DNA of 64,000 nucleotides from Mytilus galloprovincialis (taxonomy: Eukaryota > Mollusca > Bivalvia > Mytilida > Mytilidae): assembly GCF_965363235.1 (NCBI RefSeq), contig NC_134851.1:55866833-55930832 (forward strand). Reading direction: 5' to 3'. The translations under genes were made by a program, and so were the position numbers. Numbering within the stretch: the first letter of the stretch is position 1; the number at the start of each line of letters is the position of its first letter. Below, piece by piece: positions 1 to 11,439 of this stretch. The notes under the pieces are model-generated. The model did no database searches and had not been told where the DNA came from. It saw nothing but the letters and a program-made list of their open reading frames with translations.

Positions 1-726
1 CGGGGAAGCCGAAAAACTCTTGAAATTTCCCGGTCCTCTTCAATTTTCCCATATCTGCTTTTTATTTTTATTAAATCACGAGAAAAAACTTTGATAAAAG
101 ATCGAAGATTTTGTCGATGTCTATCGGCGCTTTTATTCAAGCACTCGTTTACTAGGTGTAATCAAGCGCAAAAGAGACCACATTCTTCTCCTATCATTCT
201 AAAAGTCGGTCACGGTGTCGGAAAAATCGGAAAATCCGGATTGAGAACTGGGGCTTAAATCGGGACATAATCGTTTTTTTTTCTTGTCATCGGAGGAAAA
301 TAAACTTACAGTTGCATTTATTATAGCTCTTAATAAATGACATATTAATAACTATAACATATTTGTCAAATTTAGTAAGAAATCGTTTTTTTTGCGCCGT
401 CCGCATTGGTTGGCGGATTTAACTTTTAGATGTGGGTAAGTACTTTTTTTATTGATCTTACCCGTGTTAAGTCAAGGTGCCAAAAAAATCCTAGAACACT
501 GGTCATAGTTCCATTACTGTAATTCAAAAGCAGGGTATTCCAGTAAAGTTGTTTCTATCCGTAAATGTATATGACATAATATATAAATCTTAGATAATAA
601 GTTAACTAAATGTACTAACATGCTAAGGCTTCTGTTGTGTCGTTAAATTTCTTGAAGTGTTTCAGCTTCAATCTGAAATTTAAAAAAATATATATATATA
701 TATAGATGATCTTCCCTCCTATTATC
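1..726. other. Unassigned AT-rich DNA, probably NOP58 intron
   Basis: Given the antisense NOP58 exons further right, this should be intron 2 of that gene or beyond. I find no further NOP58 exon here: none of the sequence that should follow the second exon is readable on the minus strand. A short (TA)n run sits at about 689-704. Confidence 0.4.
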
Positions 727-883
727 TATAAACAGAGTTTGCGAAAAGTGGCGGTCCTCAGGATTTTACCATCAAAATTTTGCACTGGACTGACACAATT
801 TTTAGTATTTTTCAATAGAATCAATAGTGAAACCATTTCTGCAAGGACCACCAGGGGAAAAAAGATTTCGCGAACTCTGTATA
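727..883. mobile_element. Small inverted-repeat element (MITE-like) in NOP58 intron 2
   Basis: The ends are inverted copies of each other: ACAGAGTTTGCGAAA on the left and TTTCGCGAACTCTGT on the right. Weaker inverted similarity continues inwards (GGCGGTCCTCAGG near 751 against GGACCACCAGG near 846). There is no coding content of its own. The superfamily is not clear because no target duplication is convincing. Confidence 0.5.
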
Positions 884-1570
884 AGTGCATATGTATGACA
901 AAATAAAAGATTATTTCAAACTGATCTAAATGAGGAAAATTTCAAATTAGTTATAAGTATGAGGAATAACTTGGATTTAATTCATTTTCTACTTAAATAA
1001 AAAAAAACATGAATACAAAATTTACGTACAATACAACCACTGTTTAAGTATCAAAAACTTATTGGGCATGTTATGAGGAATTTTAGGCTATTTTTTTTTT
1101 GTAATTGGGAATTTTCTCTGTAGCTTACTAAATAATTTGTGTTTACAGTTATTCCTGAAAAAAAATTGTCAGGCTTTTTTATTCATGTCAAAATCTAGAA
1201 AAATGGAAAAAAACAAAGTCCATTACTGGGATTATAAATGCTCCTACTGGAAATTCACCATCTACTTCATCTTTTGATTCAAAAGTAAACAGACAGTCAC
1301 ATTAGGTTTTAAGTTTGTTCCATTCTGTTCAGAATTTGTTGCATATTTAGACGTAGTGGATATTTCTAAATCAGAAATGCAAAACAAAAATTCATAGCGT
1401 TTGGAGAGTTTAAACTAGGGTAAGTGAGATAACTGAAGTCTAAAACCACACATACATATACATTTTAATTTGCCTTGGAGAAAAATTTAATGTGTTCTTG
1501 GTGTTTGCATGGTTTGATTATAATTCTGTGGTGAAAACATTTAATTCAATTTCTTAATCATATTTCTTAC

Positions 1571-2287
1571 AGCTTTGTTGCCTTTTCTGGAGTCTCAAAT
1601 TCTTTGAATAAGTTTTCTGTTTCTCTCAGCTTTTTCTCATCTTGAAGCTAAAATTAGTACACATAAAAACATCACAACAAGTTCTCTGTTAAACATGTAT
1701 GCAGTAGTATGATTTACTTTTTTAAACATGGTTACTGTAAATCTAAACAAGTCGGGAGACCAGGAGCTGGAGCCAAACTTTATGTTTCAAGATAAATTGA
1801 AAAATGGGGGGAGTCCAAAAAACCTCACAAAACCATAAGCTGCCGACTATATATAAGTTAGGAATTAAGTGAAAAATTATAACTGCCACAATCCATACTT
1901 GATACAGGTATTTATCTTATAAAATGATTGTGCCTGGGGCCAGTGGATGCTATGAGCAAATAATTTGCGTCCATGTGTCAACAGACAATAGCATTTTTAT
2001 GTCAAATCGTCCAGAAAAAAACTTTCAATTGATGTCAATCTGAAAAGATGAAAGTTTTATTTCATTTTAAGCAAACAACAGCTTTTTTTCCCACTGCAAT
2101 GCAGAAACACGTGTATATTTTTTTGCATGCAGACCAGACCACGTGGTGAATTTTGCATGTTTCACTGGAGCCAAATAGAGAGTAAATTAATTTGCAGATT
2201 GTTGACATCGCATTATTATTAAGACCCTCGTAAAATATTTACCTTAAAAACTGCATATCCAGCTGCAGTTTCAAATAAAACCAACAT
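1571..2287 (-). CDS. NOP58: NOP58 nucleolar protein, first two coding exons (partial gene)
   Basis: NOP58 is a core protein of box C/D snoRNPs, which guide rRNA 2'-O-methylation in the nucleolus. Read on the minus strand, exon 1 (2287-2243) encodes MLVLFETAAGYAVFK and is followed by a GTAAAT donor. Exon 2 (1647-1571) begins after a CTAATTTTAG acceptor, encodes 25 residues including ENLFKEFETPEKATK and ends at a GTAAGA donor in phase 2. This is the N terminus of NOP58; the vertebrate protein starts MLVLFETSVGYAIFK and continues with a closely similar ..KEFETPEKANK. Paralogous NOP56 differs more here. The ATG has A at -3, a good context. Remaining exons must lie left of base 1. Intron 1 is 595 bp. 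NOP58 introns can host snoRNAs, but I could not confirm a C/D box pair here. Confidence 0.93.
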
Positions 2288-2717
2288 TTTGCAGATATCA
2301 ACAACACTGCTTCAAACCACGAGGTTCCCTACAAATACGATTAATACAAATTACGAAGGAAACATTGAAGAAACGAATTTAGATGGCATTTAAATGGTCG
2401 AGGCTATTATAACGTAGAGTGCGTTATCAGTTCTTGGTCAGATGAAACAGAAAGCAGGTTTTAAGTCGGAATATAATAAATTCATTAAAAGTGAATGATA
2501 AGTTTTCTTTTAAAAACTAAATTATTATAAAGACTCAAAGATATCAGCTAGGGTTATAAATATAATCAAAAAAATTTAATATACATGTACATGTATGCTT
2601 ATTAACCGTTCCACAAATGATATCGGATATGTTAACGTTCCTTACGTCGTAACTACAATCCCCTTCCCTTTCATGAATGTGACCTACCGAATTATACTAT
2701 TTACTGGATTTGTTATC
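2288..2717. other. NOP58: NOP58 5' UTR and upstream region
   Basis: The bases immediately right of 2287 are the NOP58 5' UTR and promoter, read leftwards. There is no clear TATA box, and the start site cannot be fixed from sequence. The rest is AT-rich with nothing recognised. Confidence 0.4.
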
Positions 2718-2955
2718 ACATAAGTAACACGACGGGTGTCACATGTGGAGCAGAATCTGCTTACCCTTCCGGAGCACCTGAGATCACCCCTAGTTTTTGG
2801 TGGGGTTCGTGTTGCTTATTCTTTAGTTTTCTATGTTATGTCATGTGTAGTATTGTTTGTCTGTTTGTCTTTTTCATTTTTAGCCATGACGTTGTCAGTT
2901 TATTTTCGATTTATGAGTTTGACTGTCCCTCTGGTATCTTTCGTCCCTTATTAAA
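2718..2955 (+). repeat. Interspersed repeat family A, copy 1
   Basis: Carries the module GTGGAGCAGAATCTGCTTAC, then TTCCGGAGCACCTGAG, then TTTTTGGTGGGGTTCGTGTT and a T-rich end with GTTTGACTGTCCC. Diverged copies occur at 50975-51160 (same strand) and 62012-62175 (opposite strand), so it is interspersed. The short reading frame through it (2736-2954) is not conserved in those copies and I do not call it a gene. Confidence 0.75.
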
Positions 2956-3164
2956 ATACAAAATTCACGTTCCGTCTACACTGAGATTACTATGTAAAAC
3001 ATAAAGTATAACAAATAGCCTAAAATAAAGAATACAATATAGAGTCAATGCCCTTATCACGACCAGAATATTGCCTTAATTTGTGTTTTATTGATCAACA
3101 GTATTCAACCATGCAACATCCGTGCATGCCGACCATAGCGCTGCGGCATCCTGTATGTAGTGTA

Positions 3165-3270
3165 ATACTACAAAGGAGATGTGGTGTGATTGCCAATGAT
3201 TCAAATATCAACCCTCGAACCACTGAACTACTGACAAATGGCAACCACGGAACTACAGATTCCTGACTAC
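3165..3270 (+). repeat. Fragment of repeat family B
   Basis: Starts with GATGTGGTGTGATTGCCAAT, the head of the most common interspersed family in the window. Other copies begin near 23658, 33638, 41031, 41950 and 42085; inverted ones lie at 8300-8765, 9364-9462, 54040-54310 and 62335-62460. Only the head part is present here. Confidence 0.65.
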
Positions 3271-3390
3271 AGGCAATCACATTTTGACCCTGCTTTAAAA
3301 TTAAACAATTGTCATCGTTTAGTTCTTTGTTAGATGTCACCCTTTAAACAGTACGCTTTAGTACATGTTTTATTATTCAACATAGAAGGG

Positions 3391-3460
3391 GCCTCGGTGG
3401 CCGAGTGAATTTTTATTGTACATAATCAGGGCCGTAACTAGGGTTCGAATTCAGGGGAGG
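3391..3460 (+). repeat. tRNA-like (SINE head-like) segment
   Basis: TGGCCGAGTG at 3399 resembles an internal pol III A box of the Ser/Leu tRNA type. GGTTCGAATTC at 3442 resembles a B box, and the spacing is near normal. No cloverleaf can be formed, so this is not a functional tRNA gene. A truncated tRNA-derived SINE head is the best reading; chance is possible. Confidence 0.35.
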
Positions 3461-3548
3461 CAGGGGTTTGGGGACCGCCGATTGAGCCCCCTTTGATAGG
3501 GGTAGGGGCGCAGCCCCCCGCCGATCTTTTTCTCTCAGTCATTGGCTA

Positions 3549-3838
3549 AAAATTACCCGTTTCCCTTCGATTTCCTTACTTTAAGAAACATCAGTATTGC
3601 TTGAACCTGGAAGCAACTTGTATGCAAAAACAAGCTGAGATTGCTGTTTGGGTTGAGCCAAGGCTAGCTCCGTCTTGAAGGCTGTACTTTGACCTATAAT
3701 TGTTAACATTAGTAAATACATTGTGACCGTGGATTTTTTTCTCAAATGATATGACAAAAATTACCCGTTTTCCTTCGATTTCCTTACTTTAAGAAAGATC
3801 AGTTTTGCTGGATCCCTGGAGCAATTTTCATGCAAACA
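3549..3838. repeat. 80-bp direct duplication separated by family-B sequence
   Basis: About 80 bp beginning AAAATTACCCGTTT (3549-3627) recurs at 3758-3837 with scattered differences, ending in ATGCAAA both times. The 130 bp between contains a piece of family B (GAGCCAAGGCTAGCTCCGTC, then GACCTATAATTGTTAA). Confidence 0.7.
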
Positions 3839-4040
3839 ATTATTATCTGTATTTTCTGTATTTGAAGATATATTTTTAGAAACTGGAAAAGTTCAAAAAA
3901 CATATAAGCAAGATTATAAAACACAAGATATTTTTTTTTATCGAGGATCTTGAATTTCAATATTGTTGAAAGCTGAACAGACATGTATATAACATAAAAC
4001 AGGGACTTTCTATACTAGTCTAGTATATATGTTACAGTGA

Positions 4041-4196
4041 ATTTGTATAATCAGTGATTATGTAGAATCCCTGAAATTTTCAGGGATTATGTAGAATCAC
4101 TGGCCAGTTTAGGGATTATATATAATCACTAAAATTTTCAGGGATTATGTATAATCACTAGAAAAAACGTCAGGGATTATACATAATAACTGAAAT
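4041..4196. repeat. Short array of palindromic AGGGATTATGTAGAATCACT units
   Basis: Four direct units of the form AGGGATTATRTAKAATMACT start near 4080, 4114, 4140 and 4172. An inverted unit (CAGTGATTATGTAGAATCCC) precedes them at about 4051. Each unit is itself partly palindromic around TTATATAATC. The spacers differ (AAAATTTTC, GGCCAGTTT, GAAAAAACG). Confidence 0.7.
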
Positions 4197-4343
4197 GAAG
4201 ATATAGTCTATTTATAAAGAAAATGAATAAAATAAAGTCAATTAATTTATGCTATAAAATCATATTAAAACAGCATTACACTGTATAAACATAAATTGTA
4301 AAATGTTAAGAACAAAATATCAAAATGATAACCCCAATTTAAA

Positions 4344-4686
4344 CTAGAGGCTCTAAAGAGCCTGTGTCGCTCACCTTGGTCTATGTGAATATTAAACAAA
4401 GGAAGCAGAAGGATTCATGACAACATTGTGTTTTAGTAATGGTGATGTGTTAGTACATCTTACTTTACTGAACATTCTTGCTGCTTACAATTATCTCTCT
4501 CTATAATGAACTTTGCTCAGTAGTTTCAACTTTTATGAAAATTGTTAAAAATTGACTATAAAGGACAATAACTCCTTAGGGGTCAAATTGACCATTTTTG
4601 TAAAAGTTAACAGACGACGCTGGACGACGACGACGGACGCAAAGTGATGAGAAAATCTCACATGGCCCTTCGGGCCAGGTGAGCTA
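4344..4686 (+). repeat. Interspersed repeat, GAGGCTCTAAAGAGCC to GGGCCAGGTGAGC
   Basis: Begins CTAGAGGCTCTAAAGAGCC and ends TTCGGGCCAGGTGAGCTAAA, with GCTCACCT near the left end and AGGTGAGC at the right end in inverted orientation. It contains a GACGACGACG run near 4625. A longer inverted copy lies at 15171-15968. I recognise it as a family typical of bivalve genomes. No coding capacity is visible. Confidence 0.8.
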
Positions 4687-5480
4687 AAAATGTTAGGCAC
4701 AACATATTAAAATGTTAAACACAACATATTAAAATAAAATGCTTCATGTCTGTTTTTACCACAATATCCTTATTTAAAAAAAAAACTTTCCTTCACATAT
4801 TGAATCAGATAATGTATTATGACCCGCCCAAGAGAAATAAAGTGTTCAGTAAAAACATCTGAAGGTACCCCCCCCCCCCCCAAATAAAAAAGGGGGAATT
4901 AGCAAACTCCAACTGGTCCAGGCAAGATACCATGTCTTTTTTTTTACCAGGCGATATCCTTTTTCAGACTTTTGGTGAACAATTACCATTATATTTTTTG
5001 GGATTCCCTTTCCTTTTTTACCCTGTGGAATTGCTTCCGCTAAAATTTTGTTCTTGCCGCCATGATATAGCCCAAAAGCGGTGTTTAAAAGTGGCGTTAA
5101 AACACCAAAAATTAAATCAAATTATTCGATAGACAATATTTAGACAAGACAATATTTATTAGCACAAATACCTTTACATTAAATGGTTATATGGCATACA
5201 AAATTAAGACAATAAACTGACAATAGTTAAATTGATTATAATCATATTAAAGTGACAGTGGTATTCACAGTGAAGAAAAAAAGGCTTTAAATATCAACAG
5301 TTAACACATTATTAATGTTCATGAACAATCAAAGAAAGAACCCTAACAAAAATTAGGTTGCATATTAAAAGAAATACAAGTTGTACAGATGTTCTCAATA
5401 AAAAGAACAATCATTAATATACTTTATGGTGATTTTAATAATGACTGGTAGACTGCTATTTAAAAGTGCAGTCAAATGCT
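4687..5480. other. AT-rich DNA with no recognised gene
   Basis: Holds a C14 run at about 4867-4880. A 66-codon frame at 4932-5132 has no recognisable motif and low-complexity start. Nothing else is supported. Confidence 0.4.
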
Positions 5481-6207
5481 TCAGTGTTATAGCGGACTGC
5501 ATTTTAATAAAATTGAAATTAATAGATTTTTATTAATATTTTGTATATAGGTATCCCTCAATGATGTATAGTATGGACAGATTGAGAAGAAATGGTATTC
5601 ATCCTCAATTTCTTGACTGTTACAGGATAAGCAAATGCGTTTATTTCTATCAATGTTTGTATAACGCCCTCTTTCAATTGCTAGGGAATGGACACTTAGT
5701 TTAAATTTACTGACATATGGGGGCCATTTTCTAATTCTTTTAGTATGACAAAAGAAATTTATTTTTTCACATTTATTGATAGAACAAATCATAATTTGAA
5801 AAGCCTGGTCAAAGATTCTTTGTTGGATAGTATTTATGTGATATTTTAAATTAATATTATAGATTCTTTGTTGGATAGTATTTTTGTGATATTTTAAATT
5901 AATATTATAGTATCTAAAGTGAGATGACCAAAACCTAATTTATTTAACCATGCAGTCTTTTACAATGTTAACCCATTTACTTGTTTTCTCTACATTATTA
6001 TATATTTTATGGACTAAAGTGTTAGGCGAGTTCACAATGTGGTTTAGAAATTTTATAGCTGAAAGCTGAATTTTAAAGTACAAAGGGGTTCTGTTTGTCT
6101 CAGCTAAACAGGCTACATTTGTTGTTTTGCACTGTACTCCTAAAATTTCTTTAATAAATTTAATATGTAAATGTTCAAATGGATCTGAATCTTTGAACAC
6201 CTGGGCT

Positions 6208-6343
6208 GCGTTCAATATCGTAGCAGCTACGTAGTCCTACGTAGATGTTCACTATTGAACGTGTAGCTATATACTAGTTGTTACATAAATAGTGATAGCA
6301 GCTATACATAGCCGCTACGTAGTGCTACGATATTGAACTCAAC
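6208..6343. mobile_element. Small MITE inserted in the LINE
   Basis: The ends are inverted: GTTCAATATCGTAGC on the left and GCTACGATATTGAAC on the right. TACGTAG occurs next to each end, and GCTAT motifs occur inside. Flanking LINE sequence carries an imperfect duplication (CCTGGGCT left, CCCTGGCT right), suggesting an 8-bp target duplication. The superfamily is not proven. Confidence 0.7.
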
Positions 6344-6740
6344 CCTGGCTTACACCCCAAACTTCACTTCCGTAAAGACTTATAATATAGGAACAACTAA
6401 AGTATCAAATAATTTTCCAAGCATACTGCAGAAATTATCTAAAGAGACTGTTTATTTTAATTTTTAACCAAGCCTTTCTTCCCTTTTCAATAATAATTTT
6501 TTTTGAACGACTTAAACTTCATGAACAATTCATAGTTATTCCAAGGTAACAATAAGATTTAACAGTCTCAAGATGTTCGTTTTCTACTTTAAAATAATTA
6601 CAATGAGATTTTCCATTAGAATTGAATATTATAATTTTTGATTTTTGTTTGTTTACATCAAGTTTCCATAGGGAACAAAATTTAGCCCTTGGGTTTTGGA
6701 CAATAGAATAATGTCATCAGAATATAATAATGATGTTAGT

Positions 6741-7305
6741 TTAAGGTGGCTCGGGCCTATTCGAAGTTTCTATCAGAAGTGCCGTATTTTTTGTTATTTT
6801 ATTCTTTACAGAAAGTTAATCAAATTGGTCGAAAAAAATAGGGGGTCACGGACCTTTTAAGTTCAAAATTTTACTTTTAAACAGGTATGTAAAAGGGACC
6901 ATTTTTCAATGAAATGATAGGGACAATAGAGGTGTTGACATATTTTTATTGGAATATCAAAAAAACGTTCTATGACACTTGGTCCAAAACTGTAATATAA
7001 AAAGCTGAACTATAGCTTCAAAGAATGAGCAAATAAAAAACAATGGTCACGGATAATGAAAAAAAAATATTTTGCCTTAAAACCCAAATTTTGGCGGGAA
7101 AATGGTAAAAATGGGTGAAATGTCATTTTGACCCTTTAACAAATACGGATAATAACGAAAATATTCTATAAGTCACATAACTACAATGATTTAACATTTC
7201 TAATCAGTCAAAATATTTAAAAAAAAATATATCGAATTTACGACAAATACTTTTGTAATTCATGCGTGAAATTATGCGCAGTCGAATAGTCCCGAGCCAC
7301 CTTAA
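6741..7305. mobile_element. piggyBac-type MITE (TTAA target) inside LINE reverse transcriptase
   Basis: Inverted ends GGTGGCTCGGGCCTATTCGA (6745) and TCGAATAGTCCCGAGCCACC (7282-7301), each flanked by TTAA (6741-6744 and 7302-7305). The host LINE reads GDV up to the right TTAA and LTSLLYSDD from the left one. Removing the element with one TTAA restores a continuous GDVKLTSLLYSDD frame. This is direct evidence of TTAA target duplication, the hallmark of piggyBac-like elements. The 557-bp interior has no coding capacity. Confidence 0.85.
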
Positions 7306-7700
7306 CATCTCCTATAAAAATTGGTTGAGTGTTTGCATGATTAAGGTCATTTACAAGGCCATTTATATAAAGATTAAATAAAATGGGGCTAAGTACATCT
7401 CCTTGTTTTACTCCGCATTTTGATATAAATGCATGGCTAATACCATTTTGAAATTTAATTCTGCATTTATTTTCATTATACATTGATTGGATGACATTAA
7501 AAAGCTTGCCTGGAAGTCTGTTTTGAAGTAGGATGTAGAATAAACCCTCCCGGCTCCAGACAGTATATCAAAGGCTTTTCGCAGATCTATGAAAACTGCA
7601 AAAACTTTTTGTTTTTAGTCTTATATTTATCTACAATTGACTTTAATGAGAAGATATGATCTGCTGTTCTAGCAGAGTCATAGACGGACTCAGAAAAACA

Positions 7701-8299
7701 TTAATCTCTGATGCATGATTTTTTTATTATTAATTGTTTTTGGCTTTTAACTAGCTGCCACTTACTGCGAGTACTCTCAAATCGTATTTTCTTGTTAATT
7801 CGACCTGTTGTTACTTTTTATAATGCGCTTTTGTTAGTTTATATTAATATGGATCTTGTCTATATACCAGCTTTGATTATTTGGAATATCTTCTAATTTT
7901 CACTTCTTCGTACTACATTTGTATGAACTTCAAGATTATTCTGCTTAAATCTGTACAGGGAAGTTTTAGCTAGCTCTAATTGTATAGATTTATTGTTGAT
8001 ATTCACCCCAATTTGTATCTAGTGTTAAATTATGTATTTATATGACAGAACTTTCTTGGTATTCCAAATATTGGAAGAATTGTATACACATAAGTAGTAT
8101 AAACCTAAAACGACTAAAGTTATTTTTCGTTTACCTGTATATGTCATTAAAACCGGTGTTTTCAAAAGTGATTATTTTCGAAGGGTTTAATATTTTGCTG
8201 TGGTGTACATGTCTTGCCATGGCTTTGTTTGGACTTGTTTGTTTGCTTTTTGACCTTGAATGTTTGTCCCTGATATTTTATTAACTGTGCATTTACATC
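7701..8299. other. AT-rich DNA, no recognised gene
   Basis: Short frames at 7711-7896 and 8042-8284 are hydrophobic translations of T-rich DNA without recognisable motifs. I see nothing else. Confidence 0.35.
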
Positions 8300-8765
8300 G
8301 AGATATCGCAGATCAAATTTATTCGTTCATAATGTGTTAATTTACGTTTTTTGTCGATTGAGTTAAGCCTGCCAATTGATATTTTTTCGTGTGTTTTTCT
8401 ATGTTGTGATGTTATGCTATTGTTTCAGAAAAAGGGAGAAGATTTGTTACTATTAAAACGTTTAATCACGCTGCAAATGTTTGCACATGTCCTAAGTCAG
8501 GAATCTGATGTACAGTAGTTGGCGTTTGCTTATGTTATTTATAAATACGTGTTTCTCGTTTCTCGTTTTTTATATAAATTAAACCGTTGGTTTTCCCGTT
8601 TGAATGGTTATAGATACACTTATTATTTTGGGGCCCTTTATAGCTTGTTGTTCGGTGTGAGCCAAGGTTCCGTGTTGAAGGCCGTACATTGACCTTTAAT
8701 GGTTTACTTTTATAAATTGTTATTTGTATGGAGAGTTGTCTCATTGGCACTCACACCACATCTTC
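8300..8765 (-). repeat. Repeat family B, long copy (antisense)
   Basis: Contains GAGTTAAGCCTGCCAATTGA near 8360, CCTAAGTCAGGAATCTG near 8491, TTTTGGGGCCCTTTATAGC near 8627, TGTTGAAGGCCGTACATTG near 8673 and GAGAGTTGTCTCATTGGCAC near 8730. The same ordered modules occur in shorter copies elsewhere. It ends at the ACCACATCTTC head. Confidence 0.75.
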
Positions 8766-8830
8766 CTATATCTATTTATCACCGTTTTTTTTATTTGTTT
8801 GTACATAGTTTCGTTGTTGTTGTTGTTTGG

Positions 8831-8876
8831 TTGTGTTTGTTGTTTTTTTTTTGGGGGGGGGGGAGGGGGGGGGGTA
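8831..8876. repeat. Homopolymer T/G tract
   Basis: A TTGTTTTTTTT run leads into G10-A-G9. Two overlapping small frames across it are artefacts of the tract. Confidence 0.85.
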
Positions 8877-9363
8877 GTCAAGAGGTTTCTTCACGCCGAT
8901 AGTTGATAAGTATATTTTGTTAAGGGAGGATTCAAGAATTTGTGAATGGTAGCGTGTACGCCCTCTTCCTCCCCTGGGTCCGCCACTGATTCTTTTTATT
9001 TATTACAATAAAAGCAGAAAGAAGAAAATGTATGTTGGTTATAACAAAAAAACTTGAATAAAGAACAATGTCGAATTTCGATAAACTGACTCGGGAACCT
9101 AGAGGTGCAGTGTGTATATTTTGAGGTGATTATATATATATCTCATTCGAAATCAAGTTGTTTATTATTAGATATAGCTCACTCATATAGGATATATAAG
9201 TATAGCCTTATCACTGCTGATGTAATACAAATTAGATTGGTTTATTACACATGTACAAATGTATGTAATGTTAATTTTTCTGTTGTTTTTTTATTTGATT
9301 GGATTCACGCTACACAAAGAGGTAGGACCAATATCTCTTGAATTAGACTTTCATTATATAGAT

Positions 9364-9462
9364 TAGACCGTTGGTTTTACACTAGTAATTTTGGGGCCCT
9401 TTATATATTAATATATTATTCGGTGTGAGCCACGGCTTCATGTTGAAGGCCGTACATTAGTT
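9364..9462 (-). repeat. Repeat family B fragment (antisense)
   Basis: GACCGTTGGTTTTACACTAG, then TTTTGGGGCCCTTTATATAT, CGGTGTGAGCCACGGC and TGTTGAAGGCCGTACATT, in the same order as in the other antisense copies. Confidence 0.75.
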
Positions 9463-9747
9463 TAAAATATTTTATTGTTCCAAAAAAAAGACAAATGCAT
9501 GGATTAGACACAAGTTTTTCAACTTAGTAACGTCTTCTCCAATATATACATAAATATACACATGAATGAACATTACATAAATCTGAAGTTTAACAAATTA
9601 TTATTTAAGCATGAAGATATAAAAATAAATTACATATAATTTTTAAGAATCGAATCAATGTATATTTACCACTAAATATAACCAATCGAATGCGCCTATT
9701 TTCAGAAGAAATGAATGCAAACACACCGAACTGTGTAAAGTAAAGCA

Positions 9748-10332
9748 CAGGGACTCGGTTAACAGATTAAATTTTGTAAATCAATGTTTTTAATTTATTT
9801 TTTATTATTTCCTGTCTATTTGCATTACTTTATTAACGTATTTAACTTTCTTTGTTTTCTGGCAATGTGCAGTTTACTATCCATATCCGTATACTGAGAG
9901 AAAAAACTAGTATTTGCATTACTTTATTAACGTATTTAACGTTGTCATCACTATTTCTTTGTTTTCTGGCAATGTGCAGTTTACTATCCATATCCGTATA
10001 CTGAAAAAAACTAGGTTTTTCAGTATACGGATATGGATAGTAAACTGCACATTGCCAGAAAACAGCCATCACTATTGCTTTGTTTTATGGCAATTCGCAG
10101 TTTACTATCAATACTGAAAAAAAACTAGGTTTTTCATATCCGTATACTGAAAAAAAACTAGGTTTTTCAGTATACGGATATGGATAGTAAACTGCACATT
10201 GCCAGAAAACAAAGAAATAGTGATGGCAACGTTAAATACGTTAATAAATTAATGCAAATAGACAGGAAATAATAAAAAATAAATTAAAAACATTGATTTA
10301 CAAAATTTTAATATGCTATTCCGAGTCCTTGT
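9748..10332. repeat. Nested foldback (inverted-repeat) cluster
   Basis: The outer arms (9748-9900 and about 10160-10332) are near-perfect inverted copies, from ACAGGGACTCGG / CCGAGTCCTTGT through TTGTAAATCAATG to GGCAATGTGCAGTTTACTAT. Inside, the GGCAATGTGCAGTTTACTAT...CCGTATACTG module recurs in alternating orientation at about 9860, 9965, 10020 (inverted), 10085 (diverged), 10133 (partial) and 10160 (inverted). The joints read CTGAAAAAAACTAGGTTTTT, itself a near-palindrome. It is non-coding and would extrude complex hairpins. Confidence 0.85.
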
Positions 10333-11439
10333 CACTGGTGGTAAGCGGATGGTCGTAACTTAAAAGTTACGACCATCCGAAGATGGGAGACAACTCTAGT
10401 AATAAATTTTTCTTTTCCGATTTTCGTGCAGTAAAAAAAAATGTTTCAGTCAAACCGCTTGTCTCACACATACTAATCGTCAGTGCGTTGATATTGAATC
10501 AAAATTTGATACATAAAAACATTCCAATTTTCGTAAAATGATCATTCAATAATTCGAGCATGATGGTCGTAACTAAAAAAACATAAATGTTCAGGATGGT
10601 CGTAACTTAAAATTGTGATGGTCGTAACTATTTATTAAATAGGACCGAATAAGACAAGTCAAGAGTTTTAAATGTGTCTTTTGTTATATGAATATATAAT
10701 ATAATATATTTGTGAAGTTGATTTCACTAAATGATAAAAACTAAAAGGGATGAAGAGAGGGATACCTGTAAAGTGCGAAAGGAAAGAAAATTGGAATGAA
10801 TCGAAAAAAAAACCCCAATACAAAATGAAATGACCAGTCACTGTTACTTAAAATATAATGTATAAAATCGACCAAGAGGCAACAAGCGGTTAAGTTTAAT
10901 AACAATATCAATTTCTCAAAAGTGGAGAATTCATTTTAAAACACAGCTCTGGTTATGATTATTCTTAGTTACGAATTAAGAAAAGGCGCTTTTAACAAAT
11001 TTGACATCACATGAAATAACAGTATCCTGATTTATTTTCTTTATATTTTTCATGTATTGAAAAGATAAACTTTTTAAAAACTAGTATGCACTTACTAGGT
11101 GGAATTCAAAAGAAAAATCTACAATTTAAAATTGATACTTTAAGTCGGATAGCATAATTAAGGCATCAAAATAATGGTATGAAGGTCGTTATAGAGACAA
11201 GACCATATCCGCGAATTTGCAGGTCCGTAATCGAATTAAAGAACATACATCTTATTCTTAGCCTGGATTTTAAGAAGTCGTATTGTCATTTGGTAAATAG
11301 TCAAGCTGATTATAAGGTGCAATTTCGAAGTTCGGGTATAATTATTACCCGTGGTTTTAGAAAGTTCTGAATACGCCTATTGGTACCATGCTATCTGCTA
11401 TACATCTTTGTGTTTCTTATGGAAAATACCATGAACCCT

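Larger units (their letters stand above)
5487..7700 (-). mobile_element. Decayed LINE (non-LTR retrotransposon), antisense, split by two MITEs
   Basis: Read on the minus strand, reverse-transcriptase blocks appear in order. First comes SARTADHIF...KSIVDKYK (about 7680), then FIDLRKAFD (about 7580), GVKQGDVLSPILFNLYINGL (7410-7350) and, after the inserted MITE, LTSLLYSDDIILLS (about 6730-6690). The YSDD box replaces the usual YADD. Then follows the C-terminal part: LGVQCKTTNVACLAETNR (about 6120) and a CLSC...EDEYHFFSICPYY knuckle (about 5640-5560). Several frame changes and in-frame stops make it a non-functional copy. The 5' part (endonuclease) is absent. The clade (I, Jockey or CR1-like) is not resolved. 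A 67-bp duplication occurs near 5808-5915 (TTCTTTGTTGGATAGTATTT twice). Confidence 0.85.

Noticed and set aside
1648-2242. snoRNA in NOP58 intron 1
   Set aside because: GTGATGT and similar C-box-like words occur, but no matching D box and terminal stem were found.
3399-3452. Possible tRNA gene from A and B box-like motifs
   Set aside because: No cloverleaf stems can be formed; kept only as a weak SINE-head repeat.
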